Assembly (NCBI RefSeq): GCF_001277995.1
Contig: NZ_CP009220.1
Location: 1,488,001-1,552,000, forward strand
Length of the DNA: 64,000 nt
Source: Corynebacterium deserti GIMN1.010
Lineage (GTDB): Bacteria; Actinomycetota; Actinomycetes; Mycobacteriales; Mycobacteriaceae
Direction: 5' to 3'
The notes under the pieces were generated by a model. The model did not search any database. It was not told the origin of the DNA and saw only the letters and a program-made list of their open reading frames with translations. The number at the start of each line of letters is the position of its first letter. Position 1 is the stretch's first letter. Of the stretch, positions 28,163 to 37,519 are shown in pieces. Made by a program: the position numbers and the translations under genes.

Positions 28163-28774
28163 ATGAGCCTCACAATTGTTCCCGCAACTCCCGCTCACTT
28201 CCCTGCGATCATTGATGTCCTCGTCGAGGCCTTCGTCCACGATCCAGGTTTTGCACGCCTCATCCCACAACCTGACCCCCAGGCAAAGAAACTTCGTGCC
28301 CTGTTCGATCTGCAAATCCACAAACAATATGCCGCGTTTGGCAACATCGATATTGCGATGGATGAAGAGGGCTCGCTCGTCGGAGTTTCCTTGTGGGATC
28401 GGCCCGATGGAAACCACAGTCTCAAAGACCAGGTGAAACTACTACCCCACCTCGTGCACATCTTCGGGGTTAAAACTGCCCACCTTGTCGCCGCGGAATT
28501 ACATTCAGCACGATTCCACCCCAAATTCCCACACTGGTACCTTTATGTCATCGCCACCAAAGAATCAGCGCGCGGCACCGGCGTAGGCACGGAACTTCTT
28601 GGGTCTGGCATCGCACGCGCCGGAGATGAAGCCATCTACTTGGAAGCGACATCCACTCGCGCAGCACAGCTTTACCACCGATTGGGTTTTGTCTCTTTGG
28701 GATACATCCCTTCCAATGCCGAAGGCCCACAAGAACTAGCAATGTGGAGACCTCCAACGCTGCCCACTACCTGA
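28163..28774 (+). CDS. GNAT-family N-acetyltransferase
   Basis: A 203-residue GCN5-like acetyltransferase. The acetyl-CoA pyrophosphate loop is ARGTGVGTELL (about residue 137), preceded by the beta strand HWYLYVIAT and followed by AIYLEATSTRAAQLYHRLGF, the usual motif A/B arrangement. The N-terminal TIVPATPAHFPAIIDVLVEAF is typical too. The acceptor cannot be told; a small amine or antibiotic-like compound is possible. It precedes the VTT membrane gene by 32 bases. Confidence 0.88.
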   Translation: MSLTIVPATPAHFPAIIDVLVEAFVHDPGFARLIPQPDPQAKKLRALFDLQIHKQYAAFGNIDIAMDEEGSLVGVSLWDRPDGNHSLKDQVKLLPHLVHIFGVKTAHLVAAELHSARFHPKFPHWYLYVIATKESARGTGVGTELLGSGIARAGDEAIYLEATSTRAAQLYHRLGFVSLGYIPSNAEGPQELAMWRPPTLPTT

Positions 28775-28806
28775 TTGAGACCGGCTCAGATGTAAAGTAG
28801 TTCTCC

Positions 28807-29571
28807 ATGCATGAAGATGGTACAACCACGCCAGACCCCGGAGAGTTTGCTGGCAGAGTAAACACTCCACTGAGCAGCTTGTACCACTTTGTCAGCACCC
28901 TGATCATCGATGCCCTCCATGCGATCAAACAATGGAGCCTTGCAAGAAAGATTCTCGTTGCAGTATTAGTCATTGCAGTCGTCGCGGTCACCATCGCTGT
29001 TGATCTTCCGCCTATCTCTGTCTATCGCGAATGGGCTCACAACGCTGGTGATAGCTTTGTGCTGCTCTTTTGTGGCTTCTATATTTTGGTCACCCAGTTC
29101 CCCATTCCCCGAACCATCTTGACGCTGGCTTCAGGCGTACTCTTTGGCCCAGTGCTGGGCTCTGTTGTAGCGCTGGGATCTACCACGATTTCAGCAGTAA
29201 TCTCACTTCTTATCGTGCGCAAGCTTTTGGGCGGGTGGATGGAGCCACGCCTCAACCACCCAGCAGTGGAACGGATCAACACGAGACTGCAACACCGAGG
29301 CTGGTTGGCGATTACTTCCTTGCGCATGATTGCAGCCATCCCTTTTTCCATCCTCAATTATGTAGCTGCACTGACAAGTGTGCCGGTCCTTTCTTTTGCC
29401 GTCGCAACACTCGTTGGATCCGCTCCGGGAACGCTTGTGTCCGTCATCTTGGGTGATTCTTTCGTCGGTTCAGGCAGCTGGCAAGCAATCGTTTTCTCGC
29501 TCGCGCTAGCTGTTCTAGGAATCTTAGGTATCTACTTAGATCAAAAGATGCCAGTCAAGCCTGGGAAGTAG
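28807..29571 (+). CDS. VTT-domain (TVP38/TMEM64, DedA-like) membrane protein
   Basis: A 254-residue membrane protein. After a 45-residue cytosolic tail with one early helix come about six hydrophobic segments. The VTT core is seen as ASGVLFGPVLGSVVALGSTTISAVISLL and LRMIAAIPFSILNYVAAL, with the conserved glycines and the Arg-x-x-Pro-like pattern. Family members are linked to lipid scrambling or carrier-lipid transport in membranes; the role here is inferred. It is co-oriented with the GNAT gene. Confidence 0.85.
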   Translation: MHEDGTTTPDPGEFAGRVNTPLSSLYHFVSTLIIDALHAIKQWSLARKILVAVLVIAVVAVTIAVDLPPISVYREWAHNAGDSFVLLFCGFYILVTQFPIPRTILTLASGVLFGPVLGSVVALGSTTISAVISLLIVRKLLGGWMEPRLNHPAVERINTRLQHRGWLAITSLRMIAAIPFSILNYVAALTSVPVLSFAVATLVGSAPGTLVSVILGDSFVGSGSWQAIVFSLALAVLGILGIYLDQKMPVKPGK

Positions 29572-29689
29572 ACAATGGTAGGGTAATGTTAAGAAGAGTT
29601 TGTTGAGCTCAGACTGCATGTGCAGCGCTGTTGGCTCACTCAATTAAAGCATTGACACCTCTAGTGAGATCATAAGGAGGCAGCTTCCC

Positions 29690-30298
29690 ATGTGGGCACT
29701 GCACGCCAGATACCGTGGCCGCGACACGAGAAGAGCGGAATTGGTGAAACGTTTTGCAGACGCCTTGTCCACGCTCGAGGGCGCTGGCCAGTTCGAACTA
29801 ATTGGTGTTGAAGAAATTCGCGCTCACATCACCACCCCCATCACCACGTGCGATGTCATCATGGCGCTGCTTGCTGCTGGTGACTGGGCAATCGGCGTAG
29901 GAGTTGTTCCCGCCACAGAGGCCAGTTCAGAAAACCCGGATGACCTTGATGATGCTGTCATTGAACAGGCCAAGAAGGCTGCATCGGATGCACTTCGTCC
30001 CACGGCCAAGGCGGGTACCGTTAAAGTGCGTATCGCTGGCACCAAACGAGACAACCCTGCAGCCTTTAACATCTCAGCTGCATTCACGCTCATTGGTCAA
30101 GTGCTGTCCAAGCGCACCCAAGAAGGCCGTGAAGCAACGTCACTTGTCCGCTCTGGCTTGAACCAGAATGAAGCAGCTCAGGAGTTGGGCATTTCCAAAC
30201 AGGCGATGTCACAGCGACTTCAAGCTGCTGGATGGCAAGCGGAGTCAGCAGGATGGCAGCTTGCGGTGAACTTAATTGAACAGGCAGGCAAGCGCTAG
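29690..30298 (+). CDS. Protein with C-terminal helix-turn-helix, unknown function
   Basis: A 202-residue cytosolic protein. The last 45 residues hold an HTH (NQNEAAQELGISKQAMSQRLQAAG, from about residue 158, quoted in part by its core QELGISKQAMSQR). The first 150 residues form an alpha/beta domain with AHITTPITTCDVIMALLAAGDWAIGVGV, which I cannot assign with confidence; it resembles SatD-type proteins in layout. AAGGAGG lies 7 bases before the ATG, an excellent ribosome site. It is monocistronic with a terminator; a small DNA-binding regulator is a fair guess. Confidence 0.7.
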   Translation: MWALHARYRGRDTRRAELVKRFADALSTLEGAGQFELIGVEEIRAHITTPITTCDVIMALLAAGDWAIGVGVVPATEASSENPDDLDDAVIEQAKKAASDALRPTAKAGTVKVRIAGTKRDNPAAFNISAAFTLIGQVLSKRTQEGREATSLVRSGLNQNEAAQELGISKQAMSQRLQAAGWQAESAGWQLAVNLIEQAGKR

Positions 30299-30329
30299 CC
30301 CATCCCCCTCGAAGCTAGCATGACAAACT

Positions 30330-30364
30330 AAAAGCGCGAGCTACACACTGTAGCTCGCGCTTTT
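30330..30364. terminator. Bidirectional terminator after the HTH gene
   Basis: AAAAGCGCGAGCTACA and its exact complement form a 16-base-pair stem with a 3-base loop, flanked by A and T runs, between convergent genes. Confidence 0.9.
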
Positions 30365-30394
30365 AATTTAACCCGGCTCTAAGACATCAACACA

Positions 30395-31714
30395 TTACGA
30401 GTATGGGTTTTCTTCACGGGGATCCCTGTGCGACTCCACTGGCTCCTGTGCTTGTGGGAAGCCTTGAGAGAAATCCTGGCCGTAATTCACTGATGGCGAC
30501 GCAGCTTCCACTTCATGTTGGCCTCCACCTGGATTTGTCCCAGTGTTATCCAGCGCGTCCAGCACAGCTTCTGGCTCCACACGCTTGGAAGGTTTAGGTG
30601 CCAGGATGTCAGCGGGATCTGGATCAACAGGCTTGTTGGCCACGGCATTGGCTGCTGCCACCGCTGCGGCGATTTCAGGGTCTGATTCGGTAGAGAACCA
30701 CTCATCGACATTGTCGGCATTCGCGATATCCTTGGTTTCTTCATCCACCACGTTTGGTTCGTAGCGGAAGACGCCTTCGGCATCCTTGGTGCCAAACTGC
30801 TTGGCAAAACCTTCGAGTGAATCGGAAAACTGACTTGGAATAACCCACATCTTGGAGGCATTGCCCTCTGCGATCTTGGGCAGCTTCTCCAGGTATTGGT
30901 ACGCAAGAACCTCAGGTGTCAACTTTGCAGACTTGATTGCGGCATTAACCTTTTGAATTGCCCGGGCTTCACCCTGTGCCTGAAGGTAGCGTGCGGCGCG
31001 TTCACCTTCAGCGCGCAAAATCATGGCTTGGCGTTCAGCTTCCGCGTTGAGAATGGCAGCGTGCTTTTCACCTTCTGCCTGCAGGATCTTTGCCTGCTTC
31101 TCACCTTCTGCGGTCTTGATATCGGCTTCGCGCTGGCCTTCCGCAGTCAAGATGGTGGCACGCTTTTCACGGTCTGCCTTCATCTGCTTTTCCATCGACT
31201 GCTGGATGGATGGCGGTGGATCGATGGCTTTGAGCTCCACGCGGCTAATACGTAGACCCCACTTGGTGGTGGCAGCATCCAGCTCGCCACGGAGTCGACG
31301 GTTAATCACTTCACGGGAAGTCAAGGTTTCTTCCAACGTCATGCCACCAACGACGTCACGCAGGGTTGCCACAGAAATCTGCTCGACACCCACGATGTAG
31401 TTGTCCACGCCGTAGATAGCACGGTGTGGCTCATTGATCTGGAAGGTGACCACGATATCAATGGCCACGGTCAGGTTGTCTTGGGTGATTACAGCCTGGG
31501 GAGGGAAAGAGACAACGCGTTCACGGGTGTCAATCTTGGCGCGAACCCTATCAATGAAGGGAACCAAGAGCGTCAGGCCGCCGGATACAGTGCGGGTGTA
31601 GCTTCCGAGGCGTTCAATAACGGCGGCTTCGCCTTGCGGAATCAGGGCTATGGACTTGATCACCACGATGGCAATGAAGACCAGGAAAACTATGGCGAGG
31701 ATTAATCCTGTCAT
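30395..31714 (-). CDS. SPFH/band 7 membrane protein (stomatin/flotillin-like)
   Basis: A 439-residue membrane-anchored scaffold protein. One N-terminal transmembrane helix (residues 3-25) is followed by the SPFH domain (about 25-210, with PQGEAAVIERLGSYTR and the RAKIDTRERVVSF block) and a coiled coil with an eight-residue repeat of the AEGEKQAKIL type (about 215-280). The last 130 residues are acidic and Pro-rich. Paired SPFH and NfeD genes are a known bacterial arrangement for membrane-domain organisation; NfeD is directly upstream here. No protease is encoded alongside. Confidence 0.92.
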   Translation of the reverse strand: MTGLILAIVFLVFIAIVVIKSIALIPQGEAAVIERLGSYTRTVSGGLTLLVPFIDRVRAKIDTRERVVSFPPQAVITQDNLTVAIDIVVTFQINEPHRAIYGVDNYIVGVEQISVATLRDVVGGMTLEETLTSREVINRRLRGELDAATTKWGLRISRVELKAIDPPPSIQQSMEKQMKADREKRATILTAEGQREADIKTAEGEKQAKILQAEGEKHAAILNAEAERQAMILRAEGERAARYLQAQGEARAIQKVNAAIKSAKLTPEVLAYQYLEKLPKIAEGNASKMWVIPSQFSDSLEGFAKQFGTKDAEGVFRYEPNVVDEETKDIANADNVDEWFSTESDPEIAAAVAAANAVANKPVDPDPADILAPKPSKRVEPEAVLDALDNTGTNPGGGQHEVEAASPSVNYGQDFSQGFPQAQEPVESHRDPREENPYS

Positions 31715-31770
31715 GGTTCCTCCAATAAGTTCGGGTGTGGCCAGTTAGAGGTTATGGATTTGGAATAAAG

Positions 31771-32208
31771 TCAAAGGTCATACCATACCACTGCGGTGGT
31801 GCCGTCTATGCTGACGACATGGACAAAGTCACCTTCCGCGAAGGTATGTGTGGGATCCATGCTCCTGGCGGACCAAATGGTGCCATCGAGGCGTACCTGA
31901 CCACCAGAGGCGGTAATTTCCTCCAGTACCTCTGCCCTGTGCCCGATAAGAGCTTTGGGTGAGGTGTCGAGCACCTTCGGCGTGTGGAGGCGTCGCCTGA
32001 TCGCCGGACGCAAAAAAAGCAGCAGAGCAATTGATGAGAGAGCAAAGGTGACAAACTCAACCCATGCAGGAACTCCGAAGAGTGCAACGCCTGCGGTGGC
32101 CAATGCAGCACCACCGAGCATGAGCAAGGTGAACTCTCCTACTGCCAATTCCAGGCCAGCAAGAACCAATGCGCCGATAAACCAAATAATTGCTCCCACG
32201 CTGGCCAC
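31771..32208 (-). CDS. NfeD-like membrane protein
   Basis: A 145-residue short-form NfeD. Four hydrophobic stretches in the first about 75 residues are followed by a C-terminal OB-fold with the typical LIGHRAEVLEEI and GQVRLDGTIWSARS motifs. It partners the SPFH protein downstream (56-base gap). The OB domain of NfeD proteins binds SPFH partners in other bacteria. Length is normal for the short form, which lacks the ClpP-like protease domain. Confidence 0.92.
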   Translation of the reverse strand: MASVGAIIWFIGALVLAGLELAVGEFTLLMLGGAALATAGVALFGVPAWVEFVTFALSSIALLLFLRPAIRRRLHTPKVLDTSPKALIGHRAEVLEEITASGGQVRLDGTIWSARSMDPTHTFAEGDFVHVVSIDGTTAVVWYDL

Positions 32209-32253
32209 CCTACATAATCCTGAGGAACCAGGCAGGACTTTGAGGCATCCGGA

Positions 32254-33099
32254 TTACGCCAGCACGTCGTCCTTGGTCAGATCGTGGTTGGTTACAAAGT
32301 CCACAAGCCGTTCGACAGCCCCGATGAGTGTGTAGTCCAAGTCGCGGAAAGAACTCACTGCGTTGTACACACGATGCCAGCCCTCTTTGGGGTCTGACCA
32401 GCCCACACGCTTGCAGAGTCCGGTCTTCCAATCCTCTCCATAAGGCACATCTGGCCAGGCTTTAAGGCCAAGGCGCTCTGGCTTTACGGCAGCCCAGATA
32501 TCAATGTAAGGGTGTCCGGTGACCACAACGTCGGCAGGCAGGGCCCTTGTCATGCGGGTTTCCTTAGAGCCTTCTACGAGATGGTCTGCAAGCACCCCAA
32601 TGCGTCGTCCTGGACCTGGCTGGAATTCAGCAAGACGTTCCGGCAGGTTGTCTAGACCCTCGAGGTATTCCACGACAACACCTTCCACACGCAGGTCGTG
32701 TCCCCACACTTTCTCCACGATGGCGGCGTCATGAATACCTTCCACCCAAATGCGCGAGGGAGCCGCCACCTTTGCTTCTACGTTGACTACGCGACGGGAA
32801 CCAGAGTTGGATTTTTGAGGGGCTTGTTTCTCCACGAAGCGGGTGAGATTGACAATTTGCCCGTCAATCATGAAGGCACCCTTGCGCAACTTGTACAGAG
32901 CTTCGCGGCCACGGCGATCCTCAAGGCGCACGAAATCGCCGTCGTAGGTGCGCTCAAAGCCAGTTACAGCGCCCACAAAGCCATCGCCACGGACTTCCAC
33001 GACAAGGCCGGGTTTCGCGGGGACGTCAGGGTATTCCGGAGCTTTGTTGCGGGAGTGACCGCCGAAAATGTTGCCTGCATAAGGGTCGGAAAAACTCAT
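32254..33099 (-). CDS. DUF3097 family protein
   Basis: A 281-residue cytosolic protein of an actinobacterial family. The N-terminal part has a beta-rich KPGLVVEVRGDGFVGAV segment, and the C-terminal part a Toprim-like acidic pattern (IWVEGIHDAAIVEKVWGHDLR, then VVTGHPYIDIW). Start at the ATG at 33099; a GTG four codons upstream is possible. Function unknown; the Toprim-like signature suggests nucleic-acid handling, an inference. It is the first gene of a unit with nfeD and the SPFH gene. Confidence 0.78.
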   Translation of the reverse strand: MSFSDPYAGNIFGGHSRNKAPEYPDVPAKPGLVVEVRGDGFVGAVTGFERTYDGDFVRLEDRRGREALYKLRKGAFMIDGQIVNLTRFVEKQAPQKSNSGSRRVVNVEAKVAAPSRIWVEGIHDAAIVEKVWGHDLRVEGVVVEYLEGLDNLPERLAEFQPGPGRRIGVLADHLVEGSKETRMTRALPADVVVTGHPYIDIWAAVKPERLGLKAWPDVPYGEDWKTGLCKRVGWSDPKEGWHRVYNAVSSFRDLDYTLIGAVERLVDFVTNHDLTKDDVLA

Positions 33100-33144
33100 G
33101 GTTATCCACACTAGCTAATCACTCGACTACAGTTGCCTAACACT

Positions 33145-33930
33145 ATGGAAATTCGTGCACATGTTTATTCCCCGCTCCAGAACACAGCCGTGTGGCTGGG
33201 AGCGTGGCTCTATGACCTCGTACCTACTGAAGATGTCATTGACGCGTTTGTCGATCTCGGCGGACCGCACACATTCGGTAGCGGCGGCTTGCTTGATTTA
33301 TTGCGCACCATTAAAGAGATAACAAGCGAGCTTATCGACGCCCCCTTCCGCGGCCCCATCATCTCCTTAAGCTTGAGCGGACCCGGCCAAGCGCCGGCGT
33401 TGCCGGCAGGTTCGCGTGCTGCCCGCCTTGCAGCCGCCTCGAAGGAGGGTGCGCTGGTGCTCGGCGGCGTCGATAAGCATGATGCGTGGGCACTAATTCC
33501 AACTCGGGGTGAGGACGCAACGGATTGGCAGCTCGTTGAGGTTGAGGGGCCTTTGCCCGTTGGTGTTGTGTTGTCGCCGGGGGAGGCTGATCAGTTGCTG
33601 TCGAAGGCGACGGAACAGGAGGCAATGATCATTGAGTCAAGCGGTTACGCTTCACTTGCGCCGAATTCTTTAAAAAATCCTCGGTTGACGGTGGGCATGC
33701 TTTCTGATTTTTATGACACGCCGGGTCTTCCCTATGCTGTCCCGCCGCGGTCGGCGAAGTTATTTGCCCGTGCGGATCGCGTGGCGGCCATTGCGGAGAC
33801 CGTGCAGGACATCATCGGTGATCACAGCCTTGATCCGCAGTTAATTTCGCTATGGAGCCACATCCGAACCGCGCGCATGGCGGGTACAAATTATGCCCTC
33901 GCCGAATTTGCGAGGGCATATAACAGCTAA
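33145..33930 (+). CDS. Conserved hypothetical protein
   Basis: A 261-residue cytosolic protein with no signal peptide or membrane helix. The start ATG (33145) has no ribosome site but lies 12 bases after a TACAGT box, so translation may be leaderless. The C-terminal half ([19 protein letters not shown], then [18 protein letters not shown]) looks helical. I recognise no domain. Its stop codon overlaps that of ferrochelatase on the other strand. Codon use is like that of neighbouring core genes. Confidence 0.7.
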   Translation: MEIRAHVYSPLQNTAVWLGAWLYDLVPTEDVIDAFVDLGGPHTFGSGGLLDLLRTIKEITSELIDAPFRGPIISLSLSGPGQAPALPAGSRAARLAAASKEGALVLGGVDKHDAWALIPTRGEDATDWQLVEVEGPLPVGVVLSPGEADQLLSKATEQEAMIIESSGYASLAPNSLKNPRLTVGMLSDFYDTPGLPYAVPPRSAKLFARADRVAAIAETVQDIIGDHSLDPQLISLWSHIRTARMAGTNYALAEFARAYNS

Positions 33931-35039
33931 GAGCTGGTGTGAGCGGCTGATGGTGCGTTGGGGTTGACCAGCGTCGTTGGTCGCTTTGCTGGGGCGCAAC
34001 AGCCGTCATTACACGGCGCGCCGTTGACCGAGCAGCCCCTTGATGGAAGCTTGCCCAGGCGCTCGATGGTGCGTTTCATCTCAACTTCTTCGATGAGATC
34101 CACCACGAGTGCAGCAAAATCCTGAGTTGGACCAACGGTAGCGACGCGCTCAACAACGAGGCCGCGTTTCTCGGCTTCTTCCATGAGTTCGGAATCCAGA
34201 TCCCAAATCACTTCCATGTGGTCGGAAATAAAGCCCACAGGGCAGACTACGAGAGCTTTGTGGCCGGATTCGTGAAGCTCAATGGCATGGTCGACGATGT
34301 CAGGCTCCAGCCATGGAATGTGCGGGCTGCCCGAGCGGGATTGCCAGACCACATCAAAATCCTCGATACCAACTGCCTGTGCGATAAGTTCAGAGGCTTG
34401 ACGAACCTGCGCGGAGTATAGGGAACCATCCTCTGGGGCACCCGAGGCCGTGTCGGCGCTTAAAGGAATGGAGTGAGCCGTGAACACAAGGCGTGCATCT
34501 TGGCGCAGCTCGTCTGAGAGTTTGTCGTACGATTCTTGGACAAGGCGCGCCATGGTGGCCACAAACCGTGGGTGATCGTAGAACTGGCGCAGCTTGGTGA
34601 AGGTGATCTTACGGCCTTGCTCACCCAGATGCGCAATCATGCCCTGAATATCTTCCTGGTACTGCCTACAGCCGGAATAGCCACCCCATGCAGAGGTTGC
34701 GAACACAAGGGCGTTTTTGACGCCATCAGCAGCCATCTGGTCGGCCGCCTCATTGCCGAACGGCTTCCAGTTGCGGTTGCCGAAGTAAACGGGCAGGTTC
34801 ATGCCGCGAGACGACAATTCCTGTTCCACATTGGCGATGATCTCTTTGTTCAGACCATTGATCGGGCTGACACCACCAAAGTGGTGGTAGTGCACCGCCA
34901 CATCATCGAGACGCTCCGGCGGGATTCCCCTACCTCTAGTGACATTCTCCAGAAACGGACGAACCTCCTCATGCCCTTCGGGTCCACCGAAGGAGAGCAC
35001 AAGGAGGGCGTCAAAGGCATCCGATGTGCGATCATTCAT
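33927..35039 (-). CDS. hemH: Ferrochelatase (coproporphyrin ferrochelatase type, probable 2Fe-2S protein)
   Basis: A 370-residue enzyme inserting iron into coproporphyrin III (actinobacterial route) or protoporphyrin. Family blocks: [11 protein letters not shown] at the start, [24 protein letters not shown] with the catalytic histidine, and [19 protein letters not shown]. Near the C terminus [13 protein letters not shown] supplies the closely spaced cysteines expected for a 2Fe-2S cluster, with another in GYSGCRQYQ. Start set at the ATG giving [10 protein letters not shown]; the frame continues 18 codons upstream without support. Also called cpfC. Confidence 0.94.
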   Translation of the reverse strand: MNDRTSDAFDALLVLSFGGPEGHEEVRPFLENVTRGRGIPPERLDDVAVHYHHFGGVSPINGLNKEIIANVEQELSSRGMNLPVYFGNRNWKPFGNEAADQMAADGVKNALVFATSAWGGYSGCRQYQEDIQGMIAHLGEQGRKITFTKLRQFYDHPRFVATMARLVQESYDKLSDELRQDARLVFTAHSIPLSADTASGAPEDGSLYSAQVRQASELIAQAVGIEDFDVVWQSRSGSPHIPWLEPDIVDHAIELHESGHKALVVCPVGFISDHMEVIWDLDSELMEEAEKRGLVVERVATVGPTQDFAALVVDLIEEVEMKRTIERLGKLPSRGCSVNGAPCNDGCCAPAKRPTTLVNPNAPSAAHTSS

Positions 35040-35112
35040 ACGAGGAGCGTACCAACTTTTGATTGATAATGCACAAAAACGCATTAACCACACAGTTATT
35101 CATATGATGAGA

Positions 35113-36990
35113 CTAAATCAGGCGTACTGCGTACTCCGTCATTCCCGACCAACGAACTGGGGAAATCTTTACCACAGAGCCCGAGCTTGGGGCTTCGATC
35201 ATCTGTCCATCACCGAGGTAAATAGCCACGTGCTGGGAAGCGCCCGGGCCGTAGAAGATCAGGTCGCCGCGCTGCATTTCAGATGGAGACACCTGGGTGC
35301 CGTACTGGTACTGGTAGCCGGTGTAGTGAGGCAGGGAAATACCCACACCTGCAAAGGCGTAGAGCGTCAAACCAGAGCAGTCGAAACCGACCTTGTTGTA
35401 GTCGCCGTAGGAGTCAGCTACACCACCGTCGCGGATACCTAAAGTTGGACCGTTCGCGTTGCCTCCGCCCCATGCATACGGGGTTCCCAACTGGCTCATC
35501 GCACGGGAGATAACAGTTTCAATCGTGGCGGCACGGTCTCCGGTGACGACTCCAGTAGAGGAATCGCCTGAACCTGAACCGACTGTACTTCCAGAGCCGG
35601 TGGACGGCGCTTCGTCGTAGACGCTGTCATCGTAGTAGTCATCTTCGTCATAAAGGTCCGAAGGCGGCTCACTGGAGGTATCAGATCCAAGGGCGGTGTC
35701 CTGCGGGGTCTCAGGAGTTGTTGGACCTTGAATGTCTGCGATGTCTGCCGCTGCAGCGTCCTCATCAGTGGGATAAGGATTCTCAGTGGTGGCGTGGTCG
35801 GCCTGGCTTGCCGCGATTAGCGCAGCGGCCGCGACAGAGGCAGCAGTAAGAGCTTGATCTCGAAGTTGCTGAGCTTCTGCGTCGTCAGCTGCACGTGCCT
35901 CAGCTTCAGCCTGCGCACGTTCTGCATCTGCCTGAGCCTGCGCTGCCCGTTGTTGAGCTGCTGCACGGTTGTTGGCTTCCGCTTGCGCTTCCGCTTCAGC
36001 CGTCGCTTTGGCTGCTGCCTCGGCGTCAGCCTGGGCTTGGGCTGCTTCAGCTTCCGCTTGCGCCTTCGCTGCAGCTTCGTCTGCGAGACGCTTTTCCTCG
36101 GCTGCAGCGGCTGCTTCAGCTTCCGCTTGCGCACGAGCTTCCTCAGCGCGCTGGAACTCTTCATACTCTTCGCGCTGACCTTGAAGGTTGTCAGCTTCGG
36201 CACGAGCAGTGGCCAAGTTGCGCTCGGCCTCATCACGCTGAGCAACCAAGGTGGTGCGGTTAGTAGTCAGAGCGTTGAGTTGTTCAGAGTTGGTGGCAAT
36301 GGCAGCTTCAGTCTGACGCTGCTTCTCCAAGGCTTCTTCTTCACGCTGCTCCGCGAGGATACGCGCCTGGCGCAGTGCAGATTCCTTGTTGGCGTTTTCG
36401 GTACGCAGACGATCGAGATCTTCTACTGCAGCTTGCTGCTTCTCTGCGGTGGTGCGCAGGTAGGTTTGACGATCGAGCGCATCCTCGGAGGTCCCATTGC
36501 CGGAAATGCCAGACAGGCCCTTCGATGTGCCGTTTTGGCGGTAGGCGGCGCGAGAGATCTCGTCGAGACGCTCCTGGGCAGCCTCAATCTGCTTCTGAGA
36601 CTCATCCAGGTCCGCCTTGGCAGCTTGCGCATCCTGACGAGCTTGCTCGGCTCGCGCCTGGGCATCATGCAAGTCAACAAGAGACTTGTTTACTTCTTCG
36701 CGCAGCGCGCCCATTTCCAACTCAACGCGGTTAATTTCCGCGTCAGCTTCGGACAGTGAGCTTGCCAGGCGGGCGACTTCCCCATCGCCCGCCTGGACGT
36801 TTTCCTGCGCCTGTGCAATAGCTGCATCATCCGGATTCTGTGGCTGCGCCACCGCCGGAGTGATCGTACTAAGCATCGCCCCGCTCACAGCGACGGCAAG
36901 TACTGCTCTAGTCAGTGCCACACCGGAGGTGGAGCGGGTACGTCGAAGCGCCGCCCGTACACCCGGGCGAACAGTTTCTAGTTTGGCCAC
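35113..36990 (-). CDS. Secreted NlpC/P60 peptidoglycan endopeptidase (RipA-like)
   Basis: A 625-residue exported wall hydrolase. A signal peptide of about 48 residues ends at PAVAQ. A long coiled coil (about 50-300) and an Ala/Glu-rich stretch (about 300-390) lead into a Ser/Thr/Asp-rich linker. The C-terminal catalytic domain has GFDCSGLTLYAFA (Cys about 537) and ASQHVAIYLGDG (His about 587). It cuts peptidoglycan stem peptides during daughter-cell separation, as RipA does in mycobacteria. Beside it lie a Rv1476-like gene and acn, the same order as in Mycobacterium. The coiled coil probably gates activity. Confidence 0.92.
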   Translation of the reverse strand: MAKLETVRPGVRAALRRTRSTSGVALTRAVLAVAVSGAMLSTITPAVAQPQNPDDAAIAQAQENVQAGDGEVARLASSLSEADAEINRVELEMGALREEVNKSLVDLHDAQARAEQARQDAQAAKADLDESQKQIEAAQERLDEISRAAYRQNGTSKGLSGISGNGTSEDALDRQTYLRTTAEKQQAAVEDLDRLRTENANKESALRQARILAEQREEEALEKQRQTEAAIATNSEQLNALTTNRTTLVAQRDEAERNLATARAEADNLQGQREEYEEFQRAEEARAQAEAEAAAAAEEKRLADEAAAKAQAEAEAAQAQADAEAAAKATAEAEAQAEANNRAAAQQRAAQAQADAERAQAEAEARAADDAEAQQLRDQALTAASVAAAALIAASQADHATTENPYPTDEDAAAADIADIQGPTTPETPQDTALGSDTSSEPPSDLYDEDDYYDDSVYDEAPSTGSGSTVGSGSGDSSTGVVTGDRAATIETVISRAMSQLGTPYAWGGGNANGPTLGIRDGGVADSYGDYNKVGFDCSGLTLYAFAGVGISLPHYTGYQYQYGTQVSPSEMQRGDLIFYGPGASQHVAIYLGDGQMIEAPSSGSVVKISPVRWSGMTEYAVRLI

Positions 36991-37519
36991 ATGATCTCCT
37001 GTTCAATCAGCTACCTCTCAAGTCAAGTGTGAACACTAGAAACTTTTTCACACGATGCACATGAAGAGTCCGCAATCCATTGCGGAGACCCACAGCTAAT
37101 TTCTCAGAGCCCAACCCAATTTCTGCCACCCTTTCCTCCACCAGGGCCACCCTTAGCAAGCTTCCCCGTTTGCCCGAATCGCGCCCAAGGTATCGGATTG
37201 TCAGCTTTTCAAGCTTACAAGCTTGAAAAATTCTGATCACTTGTGTGGCTAAAGTCGTGTTAAGTTCTGAAAAACAACCCGTGAGTCGATATATTCACAT
37301 TAAGTCACGTCGATAACTTTTGATACATCTTTAACATCAGTTACATAACAAAAGGCCAGAACGTGCAATCATTTGCATGTTCTGGCCTGCGGTTATGTAG
37401 TTGTGATAACCTCTTGTGATCTTTATCACAAAGTGGGCGTATTTCCAGTTCTAGTGCGATGGTTTTGCACAAAAAGGGCGGAGCGAGAAACACGGTAAAG
37501 TAAAGGTTCAGTCATTGAC
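36991..37519. promoter_or_regulatory. 529-base gap upstream of the NlpC/P60 gene
   Basis: No gene is seen. The gap holds the NlpC/P60 promoter region (minus strand), an inverted repeat at 37206-37229 (TTTTCAAGCTT and its complement around AC), several A/T-rich boxes and a terminator at 37353-37388. Long leaders are common for wall hydrolase genes; the inverted repeat is a candidate operator. Confidence 0.45.
37353..37388 (-). terminator. Terminator downstream of the Rv1476-like gene
   Basis: AGGCCAGAACGTGCA pairs with TGCATGTTCTGGCCT (one G-U) around a short loop; on the minus strand TTTTGTTATG follows. It lies 132 bases past the stop codon. Confidence 0.65.

Noticed and set aside
35854..36759. 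Cys/Phe/Leu-rich plus-strand frame opposite the NlpC/P60 gene
   Set aside because: It is the mirror of the Ala/Glu coiled-coil codons; the low-complexity composition explains its length.
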